The position numbers and the translations under genes are program-made. The notes beneath the pieces were generated by a model. The model made no database searches. It saw nothing but the letters and a program-made list of their open reading frames with translations, and had not been told where the DNA came from. This document shows, one piece after another, positions 8,712 to 16,367 of a stretch of 57,314 nucleotides of DNA (positions are counted from its first letter, which is position 1; every line of letters begins with the position of its first letter). The stretch is from Pseudomonadales bacterium (GTDB lineage Bacteria; Pseudomonadota; Gammaproteobacteria; Pseudomonadales; Pseudohongiellaceae), in NCBI GenBank assembly GCA_022825945.1, contig JAJDVS010000085.1, positions 1 through 57,314 of the forward strand, in the 5' to 3' direction.

Positions 8712-10355
8712 TCAGTTCCGCAAGCCGAAGGTGAAGACCACATTCCCCGAGGCGATGGTGACGAACTGCTCGCCGTCCACCGACCAGGTCATCGGCGCCG
8801 CGTGAACCCGGCGGCTCAGGGAAACATTCCACAATTCCTCGCCGGTGGCCGCATCCAGCGCAAAAAAGTAGCCGTCGGCGCTGCCGCTGAACAGCAGGCC
8901 GCCGGCGGTGGTGGTGATGCCGGCCGAGGATCGCGGCATGATGGGGAATTCCCAGACGATATCCACCGTGGCGGGGTCGATGGCGCGGATCGAACTGTGA
9001 AAGGCGTCCATGGGCTGGGTGTAGCGCCCGCCGCCGCCGGTGTAGCGTTCGCCTTCCTCGTAATCCTCGTCGCGCTTGAAGAACTCCTGTTCGCCGTCGA
9101 AGGAAGTGACGTAAAACAGCCCGGTGTCGGGATTGAAGGCGGGCGAATACCAGTTGGTTGCGCCCACGATGGGCGGCGACACCATGACGCCCTCATAGGT
9201 GGGCGCCATGCCGGGTACGCGAATCGGGCGCCCGTTCGGGTCGAGCCCGGAGGCCCAGGTCACCGAGGCGTAGGTGTCGCCGAGGAGGAATTCGCCGGTT
9301 GCGCGGTCCAGGGTGTAAAAGAAGCCGTTGCGATTGGCCCAGAGCATGGTGTTGCGCATTTCGCCGCCGAACTCGATGTCGGCGAGAATCGGGATCTGGA
9401 TGGCGTCGTAGTCGTGCACGTCATGGGGCGTGAACTGGAAGTACCATTCGATCTCGCCGGTATCGCCGTTCAGCGCCAGCACCGCGTCCGAATACAGGTT
9501 GTCGCCGAGGCGCACGTCGCCGTTCCAGTCCGGGCCCGGATTGCCGGTGCCCCAATAGATCTGGTTCAGTTCGGCGTCGTAGGAGCCGGTGATCCAGGTG
9601 GCCGAACCCCCGGTGGCCCAGGAATCGCCCGACCAGGTGTCGTTGCCGAACTCGCCGGGGCCGGGAATGGTGTGGGTGCGCCATACCAGTTCGCCGGTCT
9701 CGGGATCGTAAGCGTCGATAAAGCCGCGGATGCCGAATTCACCGCCGGCGATGCCGGTGACCACCAGGTCCTTGACGATGAGCGGGGCGGCGGTCTTGCT
9801 GTAGCCGGAAGCATGGGGAGCGACTTCGGTGTTCCAGAGCAGGTTGCCGGTGCGGGCGTCGATCGCCACCAGATGGGCGTCGAGAGTGCTCATGAAGAGG
9901 GTTTCGCCGAGAATCGCCACGCCGCGGTTGTTGCGGCCGCAGCAGATGCGCAGGTCCTCGGGCAGTTCGTGGTCATAGCGCCAGTACGCCCGGCCGGTGC
10001 GGGCGTCCACCGCGGTGACATTGCTCGGCGCTTCGGTGATGAACATGATGCCGTCCACCACCAGCGGCACGGTTTCGGCCCGGTCGATCACGGGAATCTG
10101 GTAGGCCCACTTCATTTCGAGTTCGGACACGTTTTCGGTGTTGATCTGGTCGAGCAGGCTGTGGCGCTGGCTGTCGAGAGTGCCGGAATACATCAGCCAG
10201 TTTTCCGGCTCGTTCTTCGCATCCACCAGTCGCTCCCAGGTGATGGGAGTGAAGGCCGGCGTAATCACGGTTTGCAGTTGCTGCTCCTGGGCCGCGGCAA
10301 CGGTGGGGAGCAGCAGGGCGAGCGGCAGGCTGCGGAGAATGCCGTTCATGTTCAT
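8712..10355 (-). CDS. PQQ-dependent (quinoprotein) alcohol dehydrogenase
   Basis: A 547-residue periplasmic quinoprotein with a short signal peptide (LPLALLLPTVAAA). The eight-bladed propeller is evident from recurring W-docking repeats such as AVDARTGRAYW and AIDARTGNLLW. Adjacent cysteines C138-C139 (RICCGRNN) match the vicinal disulfide beside PQQ in methanol and ethanol dehydrogenases. HDYDA (Asp315, Tyr316, Asp317) fits the catalytic-Asp region and has a second Asp two residues on, as in lanthanide-dependent enzymes. It would oxidise an alcohol and pass electrons to the diheme cytochrome encoded just upstream. I start at 10355: the ATG overlaps the cytochrome stop (ATGA) and follows GGAGGAAAT. 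The open frame extends upstream only as a shadow. Confidence 0.9.
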   Translation of the reverse strand: MNMNGILRSLPLALLLPTVAAAQEQQLQTVITPAFTPITWERLVDAKNEPENWLMYSGTLDSQRHSLLDQINTENVSELEMKWAYQIPVIDRAETVPLVVDGIMFITEAPSNVTAVDARTGRAYWRYDHELPEDLRICCGRNNRGVAILGETLFMSTLDAHLVAIDARTGNLLWNTEVAPHASGYSKTAAPLIVKDLVVTGIAGGEFGIRGFIDAYDPETGELVWRTHTIPGPGEFGNDTWSGDSWATGGSATWITGSYDAELNQIYWGTGNPGPDWNGDVRLGDNLYSDAVLALNGDTGEIEWYFQFTPHDVHDYDAIQIPILADIEFGGEMRNTMLWANRNGFFYTLDRATGEFLLGDTYASVTWASGLDPNGRPIRVPGMAPTYEGVMVSPPIVGATNWYSPAFNPDTGLFYVTSFDGEQEFFKRDEDYEEGERYTGGGGRYTQPMDAFHSSIRAIDPATVDIVWEFPIMPRSSAGITTTAGGLLFSGSADGYFFALDAATGEELWNVSLSRRVHAAPMTWSVDGEQFVTIASGNVVFTFGLRN

Positions 10356-11167
10356 ATTTCCTCCCGTCTCAGGGAGAACAGATAGGCGACCAGGTCGTCC
10401 AGTTCGCTCTCCGATAATGTTTGGGCATAGCTGGGCATGGTGGAGTCTTCGATGCGTTCGTAGGATTGCAGGCCGTCCTTGGGAATCGACCAGAGATTTT
10501 CCTCGTCGTCCATGATGCGCAGTGAGAAACTGTCTTCGTTCATGCGGTAGCCCTCCCGGCTGATGCCGTCGGCCCCGGTCACCCGCAGCCGCCACCAGCG
10601 CGGCGCCACGTTTTCCTGGGGATTGATCATGTCGGCGAGCAGGTCATCCGGCGTGCGGTTTTCCCCCACCCGGGACAGGTCCGGCCCGTTGCGCGAGCCG
10701 CGGCCGTTCACCATATGGCAATCGGCGCAGTCGCTGCCATTCCAGAACAGTTCGCCGCCGGCTTCGGCATTGCCGGCAAGCACCACCGAACCCGGGTCGT
10801 AGCGAAGCGAATCGAGATAGGCCACCACCTGCCAGACCTGGGGATCCGGCACATCTTCCGCCACCGGCAGCATGGCGGTGCCGGGAATGCCATCGCGGAT
10901 AATGTTGAAAATGGCGACATCGGTGCTTCCCCGGGTCAGCCGCCCGGTGAGATCCGGCGCTCCGGTTTCATCGTTGCCCGTAGCGTCAAAGCCATGACAA
11001 CGCGAACACTGCCGCTCGAAATACCGCTCTCCCATGCGGACATCCACCGCGGTGTTGTACAGATTGCCGGCGTCTTCGGCCAAGGTGGCGGGAGTCAGCA
11101 GTATTGCCAACCCAAGGGCGGTACAGCCCGCCATCCGCCTGCGAAAAACCCCCGAAAGTCTGCTCAT
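10352..11167 (-). CDS. Diheme c-type cytochrome, electron acceptor of the PQQ dehydrogenase
   Basis: A 271-residue exported cytochrome with a signal peptide ending TLAED and two heme c motifs, CSRCH in the first domain and CADCH in the second. The C-terminal stretch TMPSYAQTLSESELDDLVAYLFSL has the Met ligand region and helix of class I cytochromes. It overlaps the PQQ dehydrogenase by 4 bp (ATGA), so the two are made together. The natural role is to take electrons from reduced PQQ and hand them to the respiratory chain. The start has an AGAGGA ribosome site. It is divergent from rsmI across a 92-bp gap that must hold both promoters. Confidence 0.88.
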   Translation of the reverse strand: MSRLSGVFRRRMAGCTALGLAILLTPATLAEDAGNLYNTAVDVRMGERYFERQCSRCHGFDATGNDETGAPDLTGRLTRGSTDVAIFNIIRDGIPGTAMLPVAEDVPDPQVWQVVAYLDSLRYDPGSVVLAGNAEAGGELFWNGSDCADCHMVNGRGSRNGPDLSRVGENRTPDDLLADMINPQENVAPRWWRLRVTGADGISREGYRMNEDSFSLRIMDDEENLWSIPKDGLQSYERIEDSTMPSYAQTLSESELDDLVAYLFSLRREEI

Positions 11168-11259
11168 GGCAATTCCTCTGGCAAATGCGGTGCTAGTGTA
11201 TCATCGCCGCTACACGTTGCAATTTCGGCGATAAGATCCACAGTGGAACGCCCCGTCAA

Positions 11260-12105
11260 ATGACTGCGTCAACAGGCTGTCTTTATGTGGTGGCGACGCC
11301 CATCGGCAATCTGGGGGATTTTTCCCGCAGGGGGCGGGAGGTGCTTGACAGTGTTGATTGCATTGCAGCGGAAGATACCCGCCACAGCGTCAAGCTGCTC
11401 GAGCATTATGGCATCCGCCGACCGCTGCTTGCCTATCACGAGCACAGTGGCGCCCCCGTGCGGGAAAAGCTGCTGGGCATGTTGCGGGACGGCGCCAGTG
11501 TGGCGCTGATTTCCGATGCGGGCACGCCGCTCATTTCCGACCCCGGCTATGCCCTGGTCAGGGCCGCCCGGGAGCAGGGCAGCCAGGTCATCCCCATTCC
11601 CGGCCCAAGCGCCCTGCTTGCCGCCCTGAGCGTGGCGGGCCTGCCCACGGATCGTTTCCGGTTCGAGGGATTTCCGCCTCCCGCGCAAGCCGCCCGCCGC
11701 AAGCGGCTGCGGGAGCTGCACGGCGAGCCCGCCACCTGGGTTCTTTACGAATCAAGCCATCGCATCCTCGACTGTGTCGAAGACCTTGTCGCCGTCCTTG
11801 GCCCTGACCGCGAAGTATTCATCGCCCGGGAAATGACCAAGCAGTTCGAAAGCCACTTCCGGGGCAGCCTCGCCGAAGCCGCCGCCTGGCTGGAAAACGA
11901 TAAAAACCAGCGCAAGGGCGAATTCGTACTGGCGCTCGCCGGCTATCCGGCAGAAGACCAGACCATGGAGTGCCTGCCCGAAGCCCTGCGTATTGTCTCA
12001 ATTCTCCAATCCGAATTGCCGCTGACCCGGGCCGCCGCCCTGGCGGCCAAAATCACCGGCGTCCGCAAGAAGCTGATTTATGAGGCTGCCGCCAAAAAAA
12101 TGTAA
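11260..12105 (+). CDS. rsmI: 16S rRNA (cytidine1402-2'-O)-methyltransferase RsmI
   Basis: A 281-residue SAM-dependent methyltransferase of the tetrapyrrole-methylase fold that 2'-O-methylates C1402 in the decoding centre of 16S rRNA. Conserved blocks are VVATPIGNLGD at the N-terminus, AEDTRHS, SDAGTPLISDPG, PGPSALLAALSVAGLP and YESSHRI, in family order and at family length. In Pseudomonas the neighbours are rnpB and mraZ. Here those follow only after a 3.5-kb interruption of mobile and orphan genes, so this gene marks the left edge of that insertion. Confidence 0.96.
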   Translation: MTASTGCLYVVATPIGNLGDFSRRGREVLDSVDCIAAEDTRHSVKLLEHYGIRRPLLAYHEHSGAPVREKLLGMLRDGASVALISDAGTPLISDPGYALVRAAREQGSQVIPIPGPSALLAALSVAGLPTDRFRFEGFPPPAQAARRKRLRELHGEPATWVLYESSHRILDCVEDLVAVLGPDREVFIAREMTKQFESHFRGSLAEAAAWLENDKNQRKGEFVLALAGYPAEDQTMECLPEALRIVSILQSELPLTRAAALAAKITGVRKKLIYEAAAKKM

Positions 12106-12153
12106 ACCAGATCTGCATGGTCTGAACAGGCGCCGACCCATGTATTCCGCAAA

Positions 12154-12600
12154 TTAGGACACCCACGATATCAGATCGGGAAACCCCGAAATTGCGGGTT
12201 CAAAAAGATTTTGCTTCGGAAACGGCCCCGTTGCCCCGGGACGCCCAGGCGCCGTCCCGTCCAACCCGCCCCGGAGATACGCCCGCGCCAGCGGATCGCC
12301 GGAAAACAGCCGCGTCCAGCGCCCGATGACCTCGTCCCGGTCCCAGGACCGGCCCCGCTCGATATCCAGATATAGCACCACATGGTAGTGGTTGCCCATC
12401 ACCGCGTAGGCGGCGATGCGGATCGCGAAGACCTCCCCCAGCAGTTTCATCCGTTCCAGGAGCCAGGATTTGCGGTGGTCGAAGTTCCCGCCGGTGTAGT
12501 CGTCTTCGCCGCAGAGCCAGGCGCGGCGCACGCAGCGGGCGACGCGGTGGTGGTAGCGGGTGCGTTCGGGCTGGACGATTTGTGAACGGGGCTGGGTCAT
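12154..12600 (-). pseudogene. Truncated REP-associated-type HUH transposase
   Basis: 148 codons resembling the N-terminal half of Y1/RAYT-like transposases (PF01797 relatives, normally about 200-320 residues). RYHHRVARCVRRAWLCG at the start and the HUH metal site in MGNHYHVVLYLD are clear. After about residue 105 (WTRLFSGDPLARAYLRGG) the sequence becomes low-complexity and stops, so the helix carrying the catalytic tyrosine appears to be lost. It is probably inactive. It lies in the patch between rsmI and rnpB. REP-like palindromes elsewhere in the window would be natural substrates of a full-length relative, but none directly flanks it. Confidence 0.72.
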
Positions 12601-12799
12601 GGAGCTTCCGCCGGCCGTGGGTTCCGATGGGGAGGGTATAGGCGGGAACGGTTCCGAATGCCAAGTTTTTGGGGAAATTAACCGGGAGGGGCTGACAATC
12701 GGGGCCGGGGCAGAGTCTGGGGATGAATGTGAACCTTGGCGGTTCGATGGGTGTCCCGCCGAGGTTATTCAGGGAGACAAAATCCACCGGATACCCTGT

Positions 12800-13573
12800 C
12801 CCAGCTACACCATTGAAGGCGGCGCGGATGAAAGAACCTGGGTTTACAACATTACCGAAACGGGGCCGACGAAATCAAACACAAGGCAAATATCGGGCAA
12901 CGGGGTTTTGCTTTTTCGAATCAATGCCACTTCCGAAACGCCCTGGGATGGTCAAAGCCCGTTCAAGAAAAACAATGTATCCCTTGCAACCGCCGCGATA
13001 ATGGAACGAAGGCTTGCGGCTGAAATGGGGGGTCCGGTGGGAATTGCGGTAACCGAAAACTTTCAGCGCTGGCTTAGTAAAGATCAATCCGAAGAAGCAT
13101 TCGACCGCAGAATGGGACATATCAACAAGACCAGGGGAGCCGCCATTGCTTTGGGGGGACTGACAGGATTCAAGAACTCGGTACGCATGGAAACCACCAC
13201 CAGCGATTACAAGCCCTTTATACAGCGTTTCGGGCCCAATCCGCCCGCAATCTATCCAGAACTCCGGGCGCAGTGTTTCGAGCATATCTGTCTGGCCGCC
13301 GGAGTTTCCAAGGGTTTGATAATGACGCAATCCAAAGAAGCGTTTAGGCAATTCCTGCATTCCACGATAAACCCGCTCGCACAACAGATAGCTTCTGAAA
13401 TGTCTGTCAAACTGGAAGACCCGGAATTGACCTTGAACATGGATAAACTCATGGCATCGGATATTTTCACAAGGGCCAAGAGTTACAAGCTTTTGATTGA
13501 ATCGGAAATACCCAAAAGTGCTGCATTCCGTATTTGTGGGGTTTCAGACAGCGATTTGTCAGAGAATGGATAA
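12800..13573 (+). pseudogene. 5'-truncated phage portal protein
   Basis: About 257 codons resembling the C-terminal two-thirds of HK97/GTA-type phage portal proteins. NGVLLFRINATSETPWDGQSP corresponds to the 'HIR...PWRG.SPL' block. It is followed by ERRLAAEMGGPVGIAV, a region ending YPELRAQCFEHICLAAGVSKGLI, and then FRQFLHSTINPLAQQIASEM and LTLNMDKLMASDIFTRAKSY, the typical end of the family. No ATG or N-terminal domain precedes it. The same frame runs back into sequence antisense to the transposase. No terminase, protease or capsid gene follows, so this is an isolated prophage or gene-transfer-agent relic. It is AT-richer than the chromosome around it. Confidence 0.75.
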
Positions 13574-13614
13574 AAAAAGGGAATGCCGTGGGTTCCTTGG
13601 TAGCGCGATTTTCC

Positions 13615-13636
13615 CGCCCTTCCGGGCGTGTCTTTT
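13615..13636 (+). terminator. Possible short hairpin terminator
   Basis: CGCCC-TTCC-GGGCG followed by TGTCTTTT. It lies just after the portal relic and before the end of the convergent gene. The stem is only 5 bp, so this is tentative. Confidence 0.35.
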
Positions 13637-13659
13637 GCGCCTGTTTCGCGTGACGGCGC

Positions 13660-14184
13660 TCAGTGATCGTTTGTAGAACGAATTACATCTATCACGCCTA
13701 AAGCAGAATGTAGCGGAAGGTGCCCTTCCTGACGCTGATTCTGACGAACCGTAACATATATCGCAGCTATCTCGCTGCAAGAAACCAAACTCAAATCACC
13801 CGAAAGATCGAGCGCTCCAACAATCCAAAGCACAAAGAGATGTTCGCTTTCGGCGAAGGGGTTTAAGTTTCCGGGAACGCCACGCAAATTGCTTAAAACC
13901 ACATCGCGCATGTGCGTCATATCCGACATCGTGACAAAGTCATCACAAATACGCAAAAACTGAGAATCCAAGCACCTTTCAAAATCCTCCTGCTCCTGTG
14001 CCGTCATAACATCCGAAACCACCGGGCAGATACGGCCCAATTCTCTCCCCACTTCCTCAAATAAATCAATAGTTCCCGGCAAAGTATACGGCAAATTGGC
14101 GCGGTCCACCTGAGTGGTGCCGCACTTGGCGAGAACCGAGGCGATGCAGACAAGAATTAGGAACCTGCCCATTTTTTTTAGCAT
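13660..14184 (-). CDS. Hypothetical exported protein, possible lipoprotein
   Basis: 174 residues that I cannot assign to a family. The N-terminus is basic then hydrophobic (MGRFLILVCIASVLAKCG). LAKC could be a poor lipobox (Lys before the Cys is unusual), otherwise it is a simple signal peptide. Four further cysteines are scattered through the protein. A GGGAG ribosome site precedes the ATG at 14184. The gene belongs to the AT-rich accessory patch and runs in the same direction as the next two small genes, with short gaps, so they may form one transcript. Function unknown. Confidence 0.55.
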   Translation of the reverse strand: MLKKMGRFLILVCIASVLAKCGTTQVDRANLPYTLPGTIDLFEEVGRELGRICPVVSDVMTAQEQEDFERCLDSQFLRICDDFVTMSDMTHMRDVVLSNLRGVPGNLNPFAESEHLFVLWIVGALDLSGDLSLVSCSEIAAIYVTVRQNQRQEGHLPLHSALGVIDVIRSTNDH

Positions 14185-14214
14185 TCCAGTATCTCCCTTT
14201 CAGTTTGTGCGCGT

Positions 14215-14529
14215 TTAACGGGATTCTCGGCACATAAGTTCGGCGAAAGTATTGTAGACTGTGATACGCTCTGCAAGACTCTGATCGCGCACGACTTGGA
14301 ACTCAGGGCTTGTGACCAAGCGCCGAGCGGCTTCCTCGATCTGTGGAAACAAAACCGTTATCAACTCGATAATCCCGTCGTCGCTGAGATCACCAAGAAC
14401 CTCGGGAGACATGGTTTTAACGCAAGGCACAGCGAAATAACGGATGGCCTCGTTTTCAAGCTGCTCGACGGTCTGCGCGTCGGCAGCCAGAACAAACAGG
14501 GCGAGCAAGACAAGGGCGAGCTTTTTCAT
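14215..14529 (-). CDS. Small hypothetical secreted protein
   Basis: 104 residues starting at the ATG at 14529, chosen because it opens straight into a classic signal peptide (MKKLALVLLALFVLAADA, then Q). AGGAG immediately precedes the ATG, closer than usual. The mature part is about 85 residues, acidic and helical-looking, with two cysteines (PCVKTM and LMCRES) that could form a disulfide. No family is recognised. It overlaps the end of the upstream small gene by 74 bp in another frame and is followed 30 bp later by the possible lipoprotein gene. Confidence 0.5.
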   Translation of the reverse strand: MKKLALVLLALFVLAADAQTVEQLENEAIRYFAVPCVKTMSPEVLGDLSDDGIIELITVLFPQIEEAARRLVTSPEFQVVRDQSLAERITVYNTFAELMCRESR

Positions 14530-14719
14530 TCTCCTGAGAATTGCCCGGCTCGTAGGGTTCCAAGTGGCCAATTGGATAAGTATGCTCTCTGTGGATTCCG
14601 CCCGACGAAATCCACCAACACAGATAGCCGGCTTTGTCGTCACCGTCTGCTATAACCAATTTTTGACGACTGTTCGATCTGTGCCTTACTACATCGCCTT
14701 TCTTGAATGTGTCTGCCAT
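14456..14719 (-). CDS. Small DUF2158-like protein
   Basis: 87 residues. The first ~60 (FKKGDVVRHRSNSRQKLVI then GYLCWWI) resemble the small YodC/DUF2158 family, in which a beta-rich core begins 'F..GD.V.L.SGG..M.V'. A GGAGA ribosome site lies 9 bp upstream of the ATG. The last ~25 codons overlap the signal peptide region of the next gene in a different frame and look Arg/Cys-rich and unconserved, so the tail may be the product of a frameshift or of lost sequence. Function of the family is unknown. Confidence 0.45.
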   Translation of the reverse strand: MADTFKKGDVVRHRSNSRQKLVIADGDDKAGYLCWWISSGGIHREHTYPIGHLEPYEPGNSQENEKARPCLARPVCSGCRRADRRAA

Positions 14720-14936
14720 TTCGTGATTCTCCGATTGTGATTGTGGCGAACTGGCGCGACTATTCCGATATATGCGGATCTTTGCAGGTTGTGTATAATG
14801 GATGGTAGATCAACGAATCGGGAAAAATCAACGGGTTTGCAAAGAAAATCCATGCCCGGAAACGACAGCAATTTTGGTATTTTATTTAATACTTCCAAAA
14901 ATAATCCATTAAAAATAATATCTTACAAATATACAA

Positions 14937-14991
14937 TCAAAAGCAGCGCTTTTGAAGGCCCGAACGGCTCGCCATGGATGGCGGGAACTAT
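14937..14991. repeat. Dispersed repeat B, copy 1
   Basis: About 55 bp that recurs at 16118-16173 with a few differences. Shared parts are TCAAAAGC, GCTTTTGAAGGCC, GAACGGCT and GCCATGGA. Both copies can form small hairpins around the AAAGC/GCTTTT and GGC/GCC arms. It lies directly downstream of the truncated secreted-protein gene, in a 287-bp AT-rich gap where I see no convincing gene. Confidence 0.65.
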
Positions 14992-15006
14992 CCCGGAAGT
15001 TTCCAC

Positions 15007-15372
15007 TCAAGTCGCCCGGGCGACGCCGTCCACAGTGCAGTATCTGGCGTTGTCGGCTTCCCAGGTTACCGTGGCGGTGCCGGAGGTGATGGGAACCCGG
15101 GCGGGCGAAACCGATGTGGTGAGGAAGACGGGATCGGAACCTTCTTCCTCCGGGCTATTTGATCCGCCGTCATCGTCGTCATCATTGCCGGGGTCACCTG
15201 GGTCGTCGGGGTCCTGTTGCTGCCCGGGCGGGTTGCCCTGTCCGCCCGAACCATCCTGGGCGTGTGCGGCCAGGGGAAGCAGGAGCAGCAGGGCCAACGA
15301 CAAAAAGGCGGCGGAACGACAAAAGGAAATCAGTATCTGACTTGGGATGCGCGGGAGATTGAGATCCAGCAT
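15007..15372 (-). CDS. Exported protein with acidic linker, probably truncated
   Basis: 121 residues. A long signal peptide ends LAAHAQ. It is followed by a Gly/Pro/Asp/Glu-rich low-complexity linker (residues ~40-80, including five consecutive Asp) and a short beta-strand-like segment (TTSVSPARVPITSGTATVTW, then ARYCTVDG) typical of the start of an Ig-like or adhesin domain. The protein stops just where such a domain should continue, and a dispersed repeat begins 16 bp later, so the 3' end was probably lost by recombination. It may be the stump of a larger surface or secreted protein. Function unknown. Confidence 0.5.
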   Translation of the reverse strand: MLDLNLPRIPSQILISFCRSAAFLSLALLLLLPLAAHAQDGSGGQGNPPGQQQDPDDPGDPGNDDDDDGGSNSPEEEGSDPVFLTTSVSPARVPITSGTATVTWEADNARYCTVDGVARAT

Positions 15373-15472
15373 GTGAAATATTTTTTAGAATTACGGATTT
15401 ATCAGTATTTATATTCATGTCGATGAGAATGTTCGAATCTTTAGAAACTTCTTTTCAGACGTGCTGACCAAC

Positions 15473-15627
15473 CAGCAATTCTCATTATGGCAATGGGCGC
15501 GCTCACATCGGTTATCCCGCGCGCAGTCGCGGGGTCTCATCGTGTGGCCACTGCGAGAGATTCTGCGACTACGCTTCGCTTCGCGCAGAATGACATCAAG
15601 GCTGGAGCGCCAAAATGAGAATTGCTG
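15473..15627 (-). mobile_element. 155-bp MITE, copy 1
   Basis: Terminal inverted repeats CAGCAATTCTCATT...AATGAGAATTGCTG bound a 155-bp non-coding element whose core (15511-15594) is a REPIN-like paired palindrome. Its reverse complement matches the second copy at 56934-57088 almost throughout, at exactly the same length. The flanking 9-mers CTGACCAAC and CTGAACAGC agree at 7 of 9 positions, consistent with an aged 9-bp target duplication. It ends about 54 bp before RNase P RNA. Confidence 0.85.
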
Positions 15628-15680
15628 CTGAACAGCATCGCTTGTTGCCAACAACAGGAAACTTGACTAGGCTGGCGGTC

Positions 15681-16028
15681 TGAGTCAGCCGGACAATCGC
15701 TGTTTGCGCCTTCGGGCGCGGGCGGAGGAAAGTCCGGGCTCCACAGAGCAGGGCGCCAGGTAATTCCTGGGGGGCGCGAGCCTACGGAAAGTGCAACAGA
15801 AAGCATACCGCCGGACTTCGATCCGGTAAGGGTGAAATGGTGCGGTAAGAGCGCACCGCGCGGCTGGCAACAGTCCGCGGCAAGGCAAACCCCGCCCGGA
15901 GCAAGGCCAAATAGGAATCCCATGGTGTCGCTCGCACCGGGTTCGGGTAGGCCGCTACAGGCCCGCGGCGACGCGGGTCGCAGATGAATGATTGTCCTCG
16001 ACAGAACCCGGCTTACAGGCTGGCTCGG
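15681..16028 (+). ncRNA. rnpB: RNase P RNA (bacterial class A)
   Basis: The catalytic RNA of RNase P, which trims the 5' leader of tRNA precursors. Diagnostic conserved blocks are present: GGAGGAAAGTCCGGGCTCC near 15722, AGTGCAACAGAAAGCA, GGTAAGAGCGCACCGCGCGG, GGAGCAAGGCCAAATAGG, and AGATGAATGATTGTC followed by ACAGAACCCGGCTTA near the 3' end. The ends are set from helix P1, where GAGTCAGCC (15682) pairs with GGCTGGCTC (16018-16026). A T-rich run follows immediately (CGGGCTTTTCC), serving as terminator. It lies upstream of mraZ on the same strand, the order known from Pseudomonas. Confidence 0.97.
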
Positions 16029-16117
16029 GCTTTTCCTTCTTTCTGAGAATCATCAGGCACCTCGCTATCGGCTGTGTGTTTCCACTCGCGCAGGTGAAGG
16101 TCGGTCGGCGAAGCCGA

Positions 16118-16173
16118 TCAAAAGCGCAGCTTTTGAAGGCCTGAACGGCTTGCCATGGAAGGCAAGACTGTGG
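16118..16173. repeat. Dispersed repeat B, copy 2
   Basis: Matches 14937-14991: TCAAAAGCGCAGCTTTTGAA, then GAACGGCTTGCCATGGAAGG. The second part forms a CTTGCC/GGCAAG hairpin. It lies in the 339-bp non-coding stretch between rnpB and mraZ. Confidence 0.65.
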
Positions 16174-16236
16174 GCTGGCGCAGCCATCAGGGTTCCGCCA
16201 GGGATGGCATATACAAGCTCGCAGAATTCCCGAGAA

Positions 16237-16273
16237 GATTCTGCGACTACGCTTCGCTACGCGCAGAATGACA
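16237..16273. repeat. Single REP arm (long form)
   Basis: AGATTCTGCGACTACGCTTC through GCAGAATGAC is the long arm of the REPIN family on its own, able to form one hairpin. It ends about 40 bp upstream of the MraZ box. Confidence 0.7.
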
Positions 16274-16311
16274 GCGGCACAGGGGTTGTTCGCAAAAATT
16301 GTCGAAAAAAG

Positions 16312-16335
16312 TGGTATTTTGTGGGCGATTGTGGT
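16312..16335 (+). promoter_or_regulatory. MraZ operator (three GTGG repeats)
   Basis: GTGG occurs at 16312, 16322 and 16332, exactly 10 bp apart, in AAAGTGGTATTTTGTGGGCG and on to ATTGTGG. This is the one-turn-spaced direct repeat array that MraZ binds ahead of dcw clusters. It lies 33 bp upstream of mraZ and predicts autoregulation of the whole operon. Confidence 0.8.
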
Positions 16336-16367
16336 TAATTACGGATTGAAGCCTTCAGGGAAGCGCC

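Noticed and set aside
8625..10385. A 586-codon + strand frame over the PQQ dehydrogenase
   Set aside because: The - strand has the quinoprotein repeats; the + frame is Gly/Val/His-rich noise.
14741..15340. A 199-codon + strand frame in the accessory patch
   Set aside because: It crosses dispersed repeat B and is antisense to the signal-peptide gene; composition is Ser/Pro-rich without any motif.
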